Source: Kappaphycus alvarezii
Lineage: Eukaryota > Rhodophyta > Florideophyceae > Gigartinales > Solieriaceae
Length of the DNA stretch: 64,000 bases
Assembly (NCBI GenBank): GCA_002205965.3
Contig: NADL03000017.1
Location: 682,001 to 746,000, forward strand
Reading direction: 5' to 3'
Shown piece after piece: positions 1 through 10,448 of the stretch; the first letter of the stretch is position 1; every line of letters begins with the position of its first letter. The notes beneath the pieces are model-generated. The model did not search any database, had not been told where the DNA came from, and saw nothing but the letters and a program-made list of their open reading frames with translations. A program made the position numbers and the translations under genes.

Positions 1-1500
1 TAAAACCGTTATTGTCCAACTTCATGTGCATTATATGGAGTTTTGTAGACTGAGGGATGGCAAAAAAATCACGGGGCCAATTATGAAACCTGCCTATGAA
101 GATGTGCACCTCGCTCCGAGATCTGAATTAAACAGGAGCTTATGGAATGTTCGCTTGAAGCACTGATGAGTAATTCGATGGACGGGAGGGGCAGTAACAA
201 ATACAATGCAGGTGCATAGAACATATCCACCGAATGTTAACGCTCTCCACTCTGCTCAGATACCACTAAGGCGCAACCGCAACATACTTTATATTGGGAT
301 AGCAGATCCCAAAGTTAGCTAGGGTGCAGGCGAGGAACTACTTCGCATTACGCTCCGTGATATCAGAAAGCAGCTTTATGAGCTAGTAGCACCTACGCAA
401 AAATTCCAGGCACTTGAATCAGAAATTGCACGCGTACTTGAGAACATAAACGAACAAGTTGGATCTCGTCATGTGACGAAGCTCGAGATAGAATTTTCCC
501 AAGCATGGATCATCCAGCAAGTATTTACTGAGGAATAAGACGAAAATTGGGCAGATGATTTCCAAGAAATCAGTAAGTGCGACATCATAGACGACGCTAA
601 TTTCATACGGTCACATGTTGTATATAAGGTGAGAACAGATGAGTTCGGGACAAGTAAGTTAAGAAGCTTTGCCCATATGTAAATGAAGACGATGATAAGG
701 AGCTCATTAGGAAGGATTGTGCCAATGCAAACTAAGCATCGTATGATTATTTTTCCAATGGTAACCTTCCTGAACTCTGAGATCAGAACTGCCGAAATTA
801 AAGGGACCTTACTCCAATGTGTTCCAGTTAAAAGAGATGAATATGAAAGGCCTCCCAGAGAAATACAACACGTGAGTAAGTACAAAAAAGGAGTTCTCGG
901 GAAACTACTGAAGCTACTAGATGGAATCGTCGGGGCCGGCAGACAGTGTATGTTGAAGGTCCAGAACTGGATGCATACCGAAGGAGGGTTGAAGCGTGTA
1001 TTGATTGTCGGTTTGTCGATTTTTTGTCAAGCGCAACTGTAAGGTTAGCATAGTCTTATTAGTAGCGAAACTAACACATGAATTTCTCATGACCGGCAAC
1101 AACTTCGATCTGGACGAGTATTTAATTGGATACAGAAGCGATTTGGAGTTGGAATAGTCAACAATAGACCTTTACTCGTGTTTTGCGGTACCTAGATTAA
1201 GATTCAATCTAATGGTGACATAGTTTTATCGATGGGTCAGTAATGGAATCAACCGCAACCGATAGAGCTCTCAAAAATAACACTCAAAGAAAGAGATTCA
1301 TTAGAAACAGCTGGAGAAATCACCAGAACAGGGCGTTAGAAGACACCTTTTCATACCTTGAGAACAAGGTTTTACGGTAAGCGTCATACGTTGTTTCGTT
1401 ATTGAAACAAAGTGTACCAAGACTGAAATTTGAACACCTCATGGGCGAAAAAAGTATGATGAGCGAGCACCTCAAATTGGATTCAACCATCATCTATCAA
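1..1500 (+). pseudogene. Ty1/copia-type pol fragment (reverse transcriptase)
   Basis: Remnant of the Pol polyprotein of a Ty1/copia retrotransposon. Reading through several frames, positions 600-680 give a stretch with IRSHVVYK, which is the usual entry to the copia RT domain. Positions 780-1010 give RTAEIKG, KRDEYERPP, LLKLLDGIVGAGRQ and LKRVL, matching the family pattern in which an AD/TA-D-IKGAFL block is followed by a 'K-L-x-YGI-x-AGRQW' block. Around 1060-1140 a further frame reads LVAKLTHEFLMTGNNFDLDEYLIGY. The YVDD-type catalytic box is not recognisable: the equivalent segment reads THEFL. Many stops and frame changes show that it is dead. The left end lies outside the window and no LTR is visible here. 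The assignment to copia is fairly firm; the exact boundaries are not. Confidence 0.6.
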
Positions 1501-1561
1501 AACGCCGATGGTTCTGAATAAAATTTACAAAATTTTGAATTAATACTACTTACTTCTGGTC

Positions 1562-3610
1562 TCAATACACCCAAACAGCCACCTTCAAACGATTTAAGGC
1601 CAGGAGGCGTTCTGAGACCCAAATTACTTCAGAATTGAACTTTAGACTCAAGTTTACATGCAAGAGCGAAGTATGAAGGACTAAAACAAATTTATTGACT
1701 ACTTTCAGGGTCCTATCTTGTTCCAGACCACTACTATGGAATTCCAAGAAGCAGTTCCGGTTGTGTTCCAAACAAAGGAATAAACCGCAACTGCAGCACC
1801 TAAAGGAATACTTTCGCTTCCCCCGTAAGATGTTCCATTGCGACGACAAAAAAAAGCACCCACCTCTTTTGCTACTTGGAACACGGATTGGAATGTATTC
1901 ATCTGAGGAAATCAGGTCAATGGCCCTGTTACAATTACTTTTCGTCACATAACCTCCGGCATTAACCTTCCTCTTGGAAGTAAAGAATTCATCGGCATTT
2001 TCACCCGTTACTCGATCTGCTTCTCACAGCTGGACGTGCAAAAAATCTTTGCGTTTTCACAAGACTCCAGGCTAGCCCAATCATAAAATGTCTGTGACTT
2101 CTAACCCAAGAACTATCCATTTTAGACAGCAGTAAATAACTGTTGGGAGCCCCACTTTCAATTAACCAAAAAAAACAAAATAACATCCACGTACGGAGAG
2201 AAGGCATATGGGGGGTGTAGACAGACCTCAACTGAGTAGCAATATCAACGCCCCCCATATTAAAGTTGTAATTGTCAACAACTTTAGGTATAGGGAGACT
2301 TTTAGTATGAGAGTCCCCAAAACAGTCCTTACCTTTGCTCCATTCGTGAGGTAAGCCTAGGGGCTCTCTCATCCGTTCCACAGTGTAATCGTCCCCAACT
2401 GAGTGTACTGTAGTGAGCATCTGAACAGGCCCGTTGTCTATCCACGTCAATGCGAGTACTGTGCCATTTTCACATGTCGCAGCACCAAGGATATTCCAGT
2501 TTAGCCTGATGTCACGCCGACCGCGCAGAGCAAGACTCTTGGAGAACCCAGGCGCATTCGACCTCACGGTTTCCACACACCCAATACCTCTATCCCGGAG
2601 AAGTTTGAAAAGACGTGGAGGGGAGAACAAATTATCCATGTAAATAGTATATGGGACAGCGCCGGAATATCCTGGTAGGCATCGAGGCAAGTTGTCCGTC
2701 AAACCGGCCACAACAGCGGATGAATGTGACAAAGTGCCCTTTTACTCCCAGCAGAATTTCCAAGCAGTACGGTTTGAGTGCGGGAACGCCCGGTACAAGT
2801 ATCCGAGTCGCATATTGCCCAATCTCCTTATTCAGAGCCAGTAGGCTTGTTTCGCATTCTTCGTTTCACTGGATCTTCTATAGTTCATCACCATCATTTC
2901 GTCAGAGCTCAGATTTAGCCCTGGTACCCAGAGCCGCTTTGAAGCCCTCATGACAGAGTCGAAAGTGTTGCACTTTCTCGAATAAGAAGGATCTGCCGTT
3001 ATCACCTCCAGGGTCGCAAACATGAAGAAATCTTTTGACCTGCTGAAAACGAATGAGATACATAAACCGCGTGATTGAATGGGATGTCCCCTTGAACTCT
3101 TGTCCCAGTAGTCCTCATGGATGGCTTTTGTGAACTCCCATGTAAAGGCATAAGTCAATGAAAATCCAATTTCAGTTGCGGTTGTCTCTACCCAAGGGCG
3201 CCCTACTCCTGCAGATTTCATAGCTCGGTAGGTATTGGTATTGTCGGCGATGGTTTGGAGGAGATAGGTAGGGATGAAAATACGAAAAATGCCGAGTGGC
3301 GTTAGTGTAAAACGATTTCGTAACGCATGGCATTTGGTTTGCCATTCTAGGGTATTGAGATGCATGTAGTTGCATTGGTTCGAATCGGGGAGCGTAGTTG
3401 GAAAGTCGATAGGCGGCTCAGTAGATCTCCTTTTAGTAGCCTTTTTAGCTCGTTTCCGTGCTGCGACCGCCGCTGGTAGATGGGCTATGGGATGCCTTCG
3501 ATATCATCCTCATTTTCAATGCGATCCGCATACAGTTGCGGATCAATGTCTTGATAGGTGTCTGCACAAGGCTGGAACAGCCATACTCTCCTGAACACAC
3601 TCGGACGAGC
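1562..3610 (-). pseudogene. piggyBac-type transposase, copy 1
   Basis: Transposase of a piggyBac DNA transposon (DDE_Tnp_1_7 family with a C-terminal zf-Tnp_2-type zinc finger), which cuts and pastes DNA at TTAA. Translated from about 3600 down: an acidic N-terminal stretch (DIDPQLYADRIENEDDIEG), then EDYWDKSS and LNLSSDEMMVMNY (first catalytic Asp block), then YTIYMDNLFSPPRLFKLLRD (second Asp), LTWIDNGPVQML, and NMGGVDIATQL (last Asp). The protein ends near 1700-1780 in a Cys/His cluster (FRCCSCGLFLCLEH...NCFLEFH) typical of the family's zinc finger. All four catalytic-type aspartates remain, but at least two frame breaks (near 2740-2830 and 1950-2000) interrupt the gene. I could not fix TTAA-bounded terminal repeats. 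It lies next to the Mutator-like element. Confidence 0.8.
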
Positions 3611-3968
3611 CCTCAGAGTCGTAAACTATTGACATTGTAGCAAGCTTGACAGTAACTCGTGAGATTATTACTGCGTGTCGATGGTAGTTTCCATCGGAAG
3701 GGGATTTTGGAAGGTGATAATCGTCGAATAAGTTCCATGGTGGATGAATGGACGTCGTTAACGTTATCATGAGGCAAATTTGCCGTTTCCGTCGTAATAT
3801 GCTCAGAACATACCCATTTTGTAATATTCCGTCTTAATTTTTTTTGGACAGCACTGTCCAAAATACATTTCATGGGATACAGTACTTTCAATAAGCCACT
3901 GAATTTTTTACACGTGTTTAAGTACTGTAGTGTACAGCATTTTATGTTACGGTACACTGCACTGTACG

Positions 3969-4498
3969 GGCTGGGGCTGAATCTACATCTAGTAAAATGG
4001 GTACGATTTCAGCCAATGAGAGCGAGGAGTTCACTCTCGTTCAGCGAGTGAAGCTGTCTGGGGGAACACCTTCAGAGCTTCTCAAGGCCGATTTATAGAT
4101 AGCCAATTAGATGAGCGATTTCACCCCGCCACGGTGCGCGACGTACAACACAGCGAACCAGGGCCCGCCAAGTACAACTTGAGAGTTCAAAATCCAAAAT
4201 GCCCGCGTTTTTCGTACGTGACCGGCACAGAGATCAGCTAAACTCATCGTGGGCTGTGCGCCGTGCGCGCAGCCCACGGTGAACCTCCTCTTTGTCTCTC
4301 CTCCGTCTTGGTAGCCGCTGCACCAAGCTTGCTCCCAAATTTTCTTGCACCTTCTTCCCGTCCATGCTCACTTCTTTCCGTTCGTTCTGCTTGCCCTCTG
4401 AGCATTTGCGATTCCTTCCGTACGCTCCGTATCCCTATCCGCAGCCGCTTTTGCGGCCATTTCTTGCCGCTTCTCGATACTTGTCATGATGCTTTTGG
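3969..4498 (+). repeat. MULE terminal inverted repeat, left
   Basis: Begins ggctggggctgaatctac and runs inwards for about 530 bases. It is the reverse complement of 9519-10046 with scattered substitutions. It contains a TATA-like word (tttatagatag) near 4090 and a CCAAT-box-like word (agccaatgag) near 4010, so it may carry a promoter, as MULE TIRs often do. A long open frame through this repeat is present in both copies but has no recognisable product and is probably fortuitous. Confidence 0.9.
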
Positions 4499-4674
4499 GA
4501 CGTTTTTTTGCGTACCAGCTGTGTTAAAGCAAAGCAGAGTGACGTATCGCAGTGGAAGAGGGTTTAGTTGTCTATGGACTGCATACCTTTGTCGAAAGCT
4601 TTATTTATGAGGGCTGACAAAGGTTCTGGTATGGAAATTTTGCTATTGTGAAAGTTCAGTTGATGGAAGCGTGG

Positions 4675-7600
4675 CTACAGATGTTTGATGGAGGCGGATT
4701 TGTTCTTCCTGCGTAGTAGACTGTGAAGGACTTCGTTTTTTTGCGCTATCTGTTTCCATAAATCCTCACTTCCTTTTGCCTTGTTTCGTGAGACAGTGTT
4801 CGGGATTTTGACTGTATCCAGAAGTTCACCATGGACTCTACTCTGGCTATTTAGTACTGATGTAACGTGGTTCGGTAGTTGGATATTGGTGGAACATGAA
4901 GGTATGAGTGCATTCCCTTTCGACAGAGCCTCGACTGCATTGTGCAGCAATTCTTTAACGCTCTTCATAGTGACTGGACCTAATAAAGAAGCCAAGCGAT
5001 GTATTTTGTCGTATATTACTTTTCCGTCCGCCCAAGACAGATATGTGGTGACTTCGGCATCGATATCCTTCTCAATAGCACATAGGTCTACATCCAGGTT
5101 TTGTAGGGAACGGTTGTTTTCGTTTTTGGTATTACGAGTGAGGTTTTCGGCGTGACTTTTGGCCATGTTTCTGCGCAATGTAGTGATATAGTCCAGTGAG
5201 AGCTCCTGAGGATTATCCCCAGTATGGTTCAAAGAACAGTTCGAACGGAATGCGTATGCCGATGATGTCATTCAGTAATTGAGAACGCATATCTAGCCCG
5301 GGGAAATTACCGCATATCGGTGATATGAGCACATGGAAAGCCTTTTGTAAATTGGTGCATGCACGAACAGGCCGCGAGGACTGTCTCTGTGTGGTCCGAT
5401 GGATCCGTAAGCTTTCCCAGGTAAACCAAGAAGTTTCCATGATTATACCTTGGGACATACCTTGGTTCAAAGTCATTCTGCGCGAAATGACAGTGAATAC
5501 AACAGCCTGTTGAAGGCTCTCCTCACTTTTTATCCTTGTGTCAGGCCATTCCGACCCATTGACTGCCTTATGTCGATATCACGTACACGAAACTAATCGA
5601 CGGCTCAACGCTTTTCTCGACAAACTTCAACAGAGAGAAAGGAGTGTACTCGCGAATTAGACCATGTAATACTTTCGTAGATGATGGTAGCTGACAAGAT
5701 GATATCTTACGTAGAGTAAAACTTTGAGGTTTCAAAGCTTTAGTTCGTGCATCACATCGCATCTGGTCTCGCCTCTGAGTTAGTTTGAATATCACTGATG
5801 GCATTTCCCAGAGAGGGACCACTCTACGAAGGATATGCTGACGGTATATAGAGTTTGAGCTCTCTGTATACCCAGATTCTTGGAAAAGGAACCTTCGGGG
5901 TACGGACTGATTGCGATAGAACGCAATGACTATTTCATAATACTTGTGGTACAAGAACTTGTACCAGGGTGGCGGATTCTGTTGGAAGTTGTAGAAGTAT
6001 TTTCTTTCAAGTTGCTAACGTCGTGAAATAAAGCTCTGACGAGACCTAGACCGTCGAAGTGCAAACAAGTCATCAGAAAGGTCCTTCGTCCAGTGCTAAC
6101 GGCCAATTTTGCGCATCAGGAGGAACAGGTACGAGCCTGATTCTGGTCTGAGTGCCACTCATCGATAGCCGTGTAAGAAAGGGGAAACAATTTCCTCGCC
6201 GCGTTCATACACGAAACGCTCTGATCCATGGCAATCATTTACGGAGAGGTCAAGATAGCCGATTGAAATTCTCGTAGTATGCGGATAAAAATCCCCTCCG
6301 TCTTGCAAGAAACAAACGACATGAATAAATTCATAACGTGCCGTCATTTGATCTCCCATTAATCGTGAGAAGGGGCAAACCAAGTCTATTCGAGATAGCT
6401 TTTGCGGTCAATGCTTATCACTGGGACGATACCGTATCTGCAGTAGTCCTCAAGCCATTCAGCGTACGCCCAAGACGCTGAGTCCATCCTTTCCTCCGCA
6501 TCTACGTTGGAGCACAACATATCATTACTATTTGCATCACGAATGCGCATGAGTTCTCTACAGAGCAGCATGCATTCATGCTGCTTCGGTGCTTGTATAT
6601 TAGAAGAGTAGCCAAGCTTATTACGCAACGCTTTCGTGTTGATGGGGATATCATACTTTCTTTCTGAGAGATTTACAATATCCTTAAGCTGTATATGTAG
6701 CTCAGCTTTCAATTCAAAAGCTTCTTCCTGAAGTTTGGGTGATAAATGAGTTATCATCTTCTTGCAGTTTGGAGCGTGGTTATGATAAAAATTTATGAAG
6801 TCGCAGCGATACTGTCTCACCAATTCCTCATATCCACTTCGTCTGGAAACACCGGTTCTTGTCCTGATGACGCAAGGGAAAGGACATTTCGGGTCACTCT
6901 TGTTCTCTACACACCTGAGATACGCCTTTCTCAAAATTCTATTCCCCTCAAGACATTGATCATCAACGCCATTATCCAATACACTGTTTTTTTATTATTA
7001 GGAACTGGCGTGTCATATTGAGAGCCTCTCACATAGATATCATAACCGAAATAGTCTGCAATAAACTGAATCTACTTCAGAACACCTAGGCCTCCAGCGT
7101 CCTCCTGTACGGTAGATACAAAAGAGTGAACAGCTTCGCAGAATAGCTTCTGGATTTCACCAGAATCACTGCAATCATCACGCCTCGCTGTGTCTTCATC
7201 TTTCTCACAGTCGTCTGAAGATTCTGAGGTGCTATTCTTTTTTCCAGAGGTCTCTATGCTCGTGGTCTGTCGCTTCTCACCACGTATTTGGTTTAACTGC
7301 TGGCCATGTTGCCCTTACTCGAAAGAGAGGTCATTCTCTTCGTCGGCTTCTAGTACATCCTGCAACATGGAACAGGAACCGGGCAATACAGATACCGGCA
7401 TCATCTCATTGTCATTTTGTCTTTCACCGGGTACTGCACGATAATTCTGCATCTCCTTACTCCTTGAATGAGTTATTGGGATCATTCTCGCCTCCCTCAT
7501 ATCAAAGTCACGATTTTCTCATGTAAAATATTCCAAACTTTGGAGAATACTTCTAAATCAGTGTCCTGATTTGAAAGCTTTAAACGGGCACGGATCGACC

Positions 7601-7838
7601 CCACCACAGTATTGTACCTCCCAACACACACAGAGGTTGACGGTACCTCTATGTCATGGTTGTGAGAGCCAGAATAGGACATTAGCCACTTCCTTGAAGC
7701 TACCTGAAGTTTGGCAATAATACAGCTTCGACAAGAGACAGGGGGCTTGTGTCTTATGCATCGAAATCGTGCAAGGGCCAATGTTATCTGCCGAACACAT
7801 CCCCTAGAGATTACACGACATAGATGGAGTCCATACAT
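4675..7838 (-). pseudogene. MULE transposase with FLYWCH/FAR1-like and SWIM fingers
   Basis: Decayed Mutator-type transposase, read right to left. At 7497-7838 a DNA-binding segment shows ...RHKPPVSCRSC... followed by WLMSYSGSHNHDIEVP, the CC...HNH pattern of FLYWCH/FAR1-type zinc fingers. At 6386-6979 a second such segment carries CPFPCVIRTRTG...FINFYHNHAPNC. The central region (about 5570-6380) should hold the DDE/D core but only weak traces are seen (for example ESGYTESSNSIY), so the catalytic residues cannot be assigned. At about 5310-5400 one frame reads CSCMHQFTKGFPCAHI, a clean SWIM finger (CxCx8CxH), which in MULE transposases follows the catalytic core. The 4675-5271 stretch is a hydrophilic, coiled-coil-like tail. 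There are multiple stops and frame breaks. Confidence 0.65.
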
Positions 7839-7984
7839 CTCCCCGGAAGTGCTTAACCGGTAAATGAAGTACGGGATATCTGAAATCTGAAGATGACTAG
7901 CGCTTTTCTAAGTAGTACAAGTTTGAGGTACTCATGTTGATGTTTCTATCTCGTTTCCTCTTTTTTGAGGTCAAATTCCTTGAA

Positions 7985-8401
7985 CTATGCTGCATACGAA
8001 ATAAGCTCCTCAATGATTTCCATGAAAACCAGTGTAGAGTCAATAAATCTGTTACGTCTGTTACGATGAAAGGAAGACAAATCCTCGCCAGATGCTCTGC
8101 TGTACCAACTGCCCTCATCATCCATAATCATTATCAGGCTATCCGTGGGACGTCTTCGTTTGCATGATGAGGATAGTAATTTCTTTTCCCTTTCAGCAAA
8201 TCCACTGAACACCAGGTCCTGTACCGTTAACTGTGCTTTGAACTTCACCAATATTGAATACATCTCCAGACTCTGCATTTCTGGGTATGCTCTCTTTCCG
8301 TTTCTACTGTCTCTGCATACAACGCAATTTCCAGCTCTGATACTGAAATACGGAAACGTCTCCTTCAGAGACGTTTCCACTACATTGCTTCTCTGAGGCA
8401 A
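7985..8401 (-). other. Unassigned coding-like segment inside the MULE
   Basis: An open frame of 138 codons between the Ulp1-like gene and the zinc-finger part of the transposase, on the same strand. It shows CVVCRDSRNGKRAYPEMQSL and a basic patch KKLLSSSCKRRRP. I recognise no domain. It probably belongs to one of the two flanking MULE products, joined by lost frames. Confidence 0.35.
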
Positions 8402-9324
8402 GTATTATGTTCTTCACATAATGCTTTGCAGACTACCGGGTACAAGTCGGTGAGATCGTTGTCGTATCCACCAGCAAAGGTGCAATTAGGCAGGTGATTA
8501 GTGCTCGCTCCAAATGTAGTGAACCCATCTATGACGTACGCCCCACAACTGTGAGATTCCTTCTGCTTCTTAAAACCCAAAACATCTAACAGATAGATTT
8601 GCTCAGAGGTCTCCCACTGCACTTTGGATTTTGGGTATGCGTGATCAAATACGGCTTGGAAGAACGAAACCACATATTTTGGACATTTAAATCCTAGACT
8701 ATCGCTAAAAAACACAGTTCTTATCTCCACAGTTTTCAGTGAATTCAAACTTATCATTCCGACAAGCGGTCTCTAGTGACTCCCTCTGATGTTCAAGGGA
8801 GTAACAACAGTAGAAACATCTGACTCTTCGTCGTACTGACGCTTTTCGAAAGAGCCTCGAAATGCTTCTAGGTACTCATCATTGTAGGCCTTGGCGCCTA
8901 TTTCGGAATAAAAAGACTTGGCCATTCCCATCAGATGAGCACCCGTACTACAAGTGCAAAGAACTACTCCGGGAAGAGGTTCTATATCCGTGATCCCCGC
9001 TGTGATTAACACGTTGCACATATATTATCCTGAACGGCAGTTCAGGGTAAACACGTTTGGCATAGATTGCTGAAGGTCATTTATCAGAAGCCTTGAAACG
9101 AATTTGTGAACATAGCTCAGCTGTTTCCCGACCTCGTTTTGTTCATGAAATTCCCAACCAGCGTTCTCCTTGAGTCCTTGTGAAAACTCTTCTACTTCCT
9201 TCACCTCACTTTTCGTCAGATTGTCTTTAAGATAGACTGAAGACATCCCAGACAAGTACCAACGCTTCAAACACCGTAAATAGAAAAAGAAAACGATCCA
9301 CGTTTTAAAAGATAGTTCAATCAA
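8380..9324 (-). pseudogene. Ulp1/C48-like cysteine protease carried by the MULE
   Basis: A SUMO-protease-like (peptidase family C48) gene. In translation order: a charged N-terminal half (9324-9025), then a piece ending VVTPLNIRGSH at 8776, an in-frame TAG at 8773-8775 where the family normally has Trp, then RPLVGM...TVFFSDSLGFKCP (8757-8680), and KKQKESHSCGAYVIDGF around 8560-8530. These supply the expected catalytic His (GSHW context), Asp (SDSLG, near 8703) and Cys (HSCGAY, near 8547) in the right order. The TAG and a further frame break near 9022 make this copy non-functional as read. Proteases of this class in MULEs are inferred to act on SUMO-like modifiers; the role in transposition is unknown. 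Confidence 0.7.
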
Positions 9325-9518
9325 ACCCTATTCTGGGATCAACAAAGAAGAAATATAATAAACTGCAGCATCAAGAAACGGCCAAGCCTAGGAAGCAGAC
9401 GCCGATGTTATTCCGACCAGAAAAAGGAAGCACAACAAGTAGAATGATTAGCATGAACCGATCAAACGCTGCGAGGATATCGGAAAGCAGCAAGCAAGAG
9501 CCGCAATTGCGACGAGAA

Positions 9519-10046
9519 CCAAAAGCAGCGGGGGTTATCGAGAAGCGACAAGAATTGCCCGCCAAAGCGGCTGCGGACAGGGATACGGAGCGTACGGAAG
9601 GAATGGCAAATGCTCAGAGGGCGAGCGGAACGAACGGGAAGAAGTGAGCAGGGACGGGAAGAAGGTGCAAGAAAATTTGGGAGCACGCTTGGTGCAGCGG
9701 CGACCAAGACGGAGGAGAGACAAAGAGGAGGTTCACCGTGGGCTGCGCGCACGGCGCACAGCCCACGATGAGCTTAGCTGATCTCTGTGCCGGTCACGTA
9801 CGAAAAACGCGGGCATTTTGGATTTTGAACTCTCAAGCTGTACTTGGCGGGCCCTGGTTGGCTGTGTTGTACGTCGCGCACCGTGGCGGGGTGAACTCGC
9901 TCATCTAATTGGCTATCTATAAATCGGCCTTGAGAAGCTCTGAAGGTGTTCCCCCAGACAGCTTCACTCGCTGAACGAGAGTGAACCCCTCGCTCTCATT
10001 GGCTGAAATCGTACCCATTTTACTAGATGTAGATTCAGCCCCAGCC
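9519..10046 (-). repeat. MULE terminal inverted repeat, right
   Basis: Inverted copy of 3969-4498. The match runs from the ccaaaagcag block at 9519 to the outer end cagccccagcc at 10046, beyond which the TACTGTAC-rich flank begins. The internal gene for the Ulp1-like protein starts just inside this repeat, so this TIR is the likely promoter side. Confidence 0.9.
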
Positions 10047-10448
10047 GTACTGTACGTACAGTACAGTATGTAGATAGTGTACGCAGTCCTGTATGCTGCA
10101 TCAATAACCCGCTATTGCGCTGTAAGCTGAAGCTCACACTGTACTGTACAGTACTGTGCAGTACTGTATGTACAGTACGGTATCATTGTTCCCCTGGAAG
10201 TTTGACATGAATGTCGAAAAAGTATTCATTTCGAGCGCGCACCACTGGACTGCGGATTTCATTTGTTACTCCCTCGTTGCTTGGCACTGATTAATGAATA
10301 GCTACTGTAGCTGCTCTGTGTGAAGCTGAACGGCCTGCTGTGTCGAGCCTCACCTTCACTTATTTCCAGGCGGCAAAAGTGCACTGAACCCAATTCTCAA
10401 CTACACGTTATCTTTACCAACTTTGTCTAACAAACTCCAATCAGAGCT
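10047..10448. promoter_or_regulatory. TACTGTAC-rich spacer and VPS53 upstream region
   Basis: About 400 bases between the MULE end and the VPS53 start. The first 150 bases are packed with the palindromic word TACTGTAC and its overlaps (10047-10076 and 10139-10182). The rest is unique sequence that must hold the VPS53 promoter; no TATA box is obvious. A pyrimidine-rich run (ccaattctcaactacacg...) lies 40-60 bases before the ATG at 10449. Confidence 0.4.

Larger units (their letters stand above)
3969..10046. mobile_element. Mutator-like element (MULE) with long TIRs and Ulp1 gene
   Basis: A complete transposon of about 6.1 kb bounded by near-identical inverted repeats of about 530 bp. All coding content is on the minus strand: a Ulp1/C48-like protease at the right, then zinc-finger DNA-binding segments, a decayed MULE transposase body, and a SWIM zinc finger at the left. 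MULEs with a C48 protease gene are known from plants as Kaonashi/KI-type elements; whether this algal element is related to them is inference. Both flanks are rich in the palindromic word TACTGTAC. An 8-base match (actgtacg at 3961-3968 and 10049-10056) is a possible but slightly misplaced target-site duplication; a typical MULE would give 9-11 bases directly at the ends. Confidence 0.8.

Noticed and set aside
3370..3400. Possible tRNA because of ggttcgaatc, a T-loop-like word near 3380
   Set aside because: Flanking bases do not form a T stem, and no acceptor or anticodon arms are found within 75 bases on either side.
4263..4610. A 115-codon open frame beginning MRAAHGEPPLCL with a close copy on the minus strand at 9462-9752
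   Set aside because: It is simply the MULE terminal inverted repeat read in both orientations; no family match and it is not needed as a gene.
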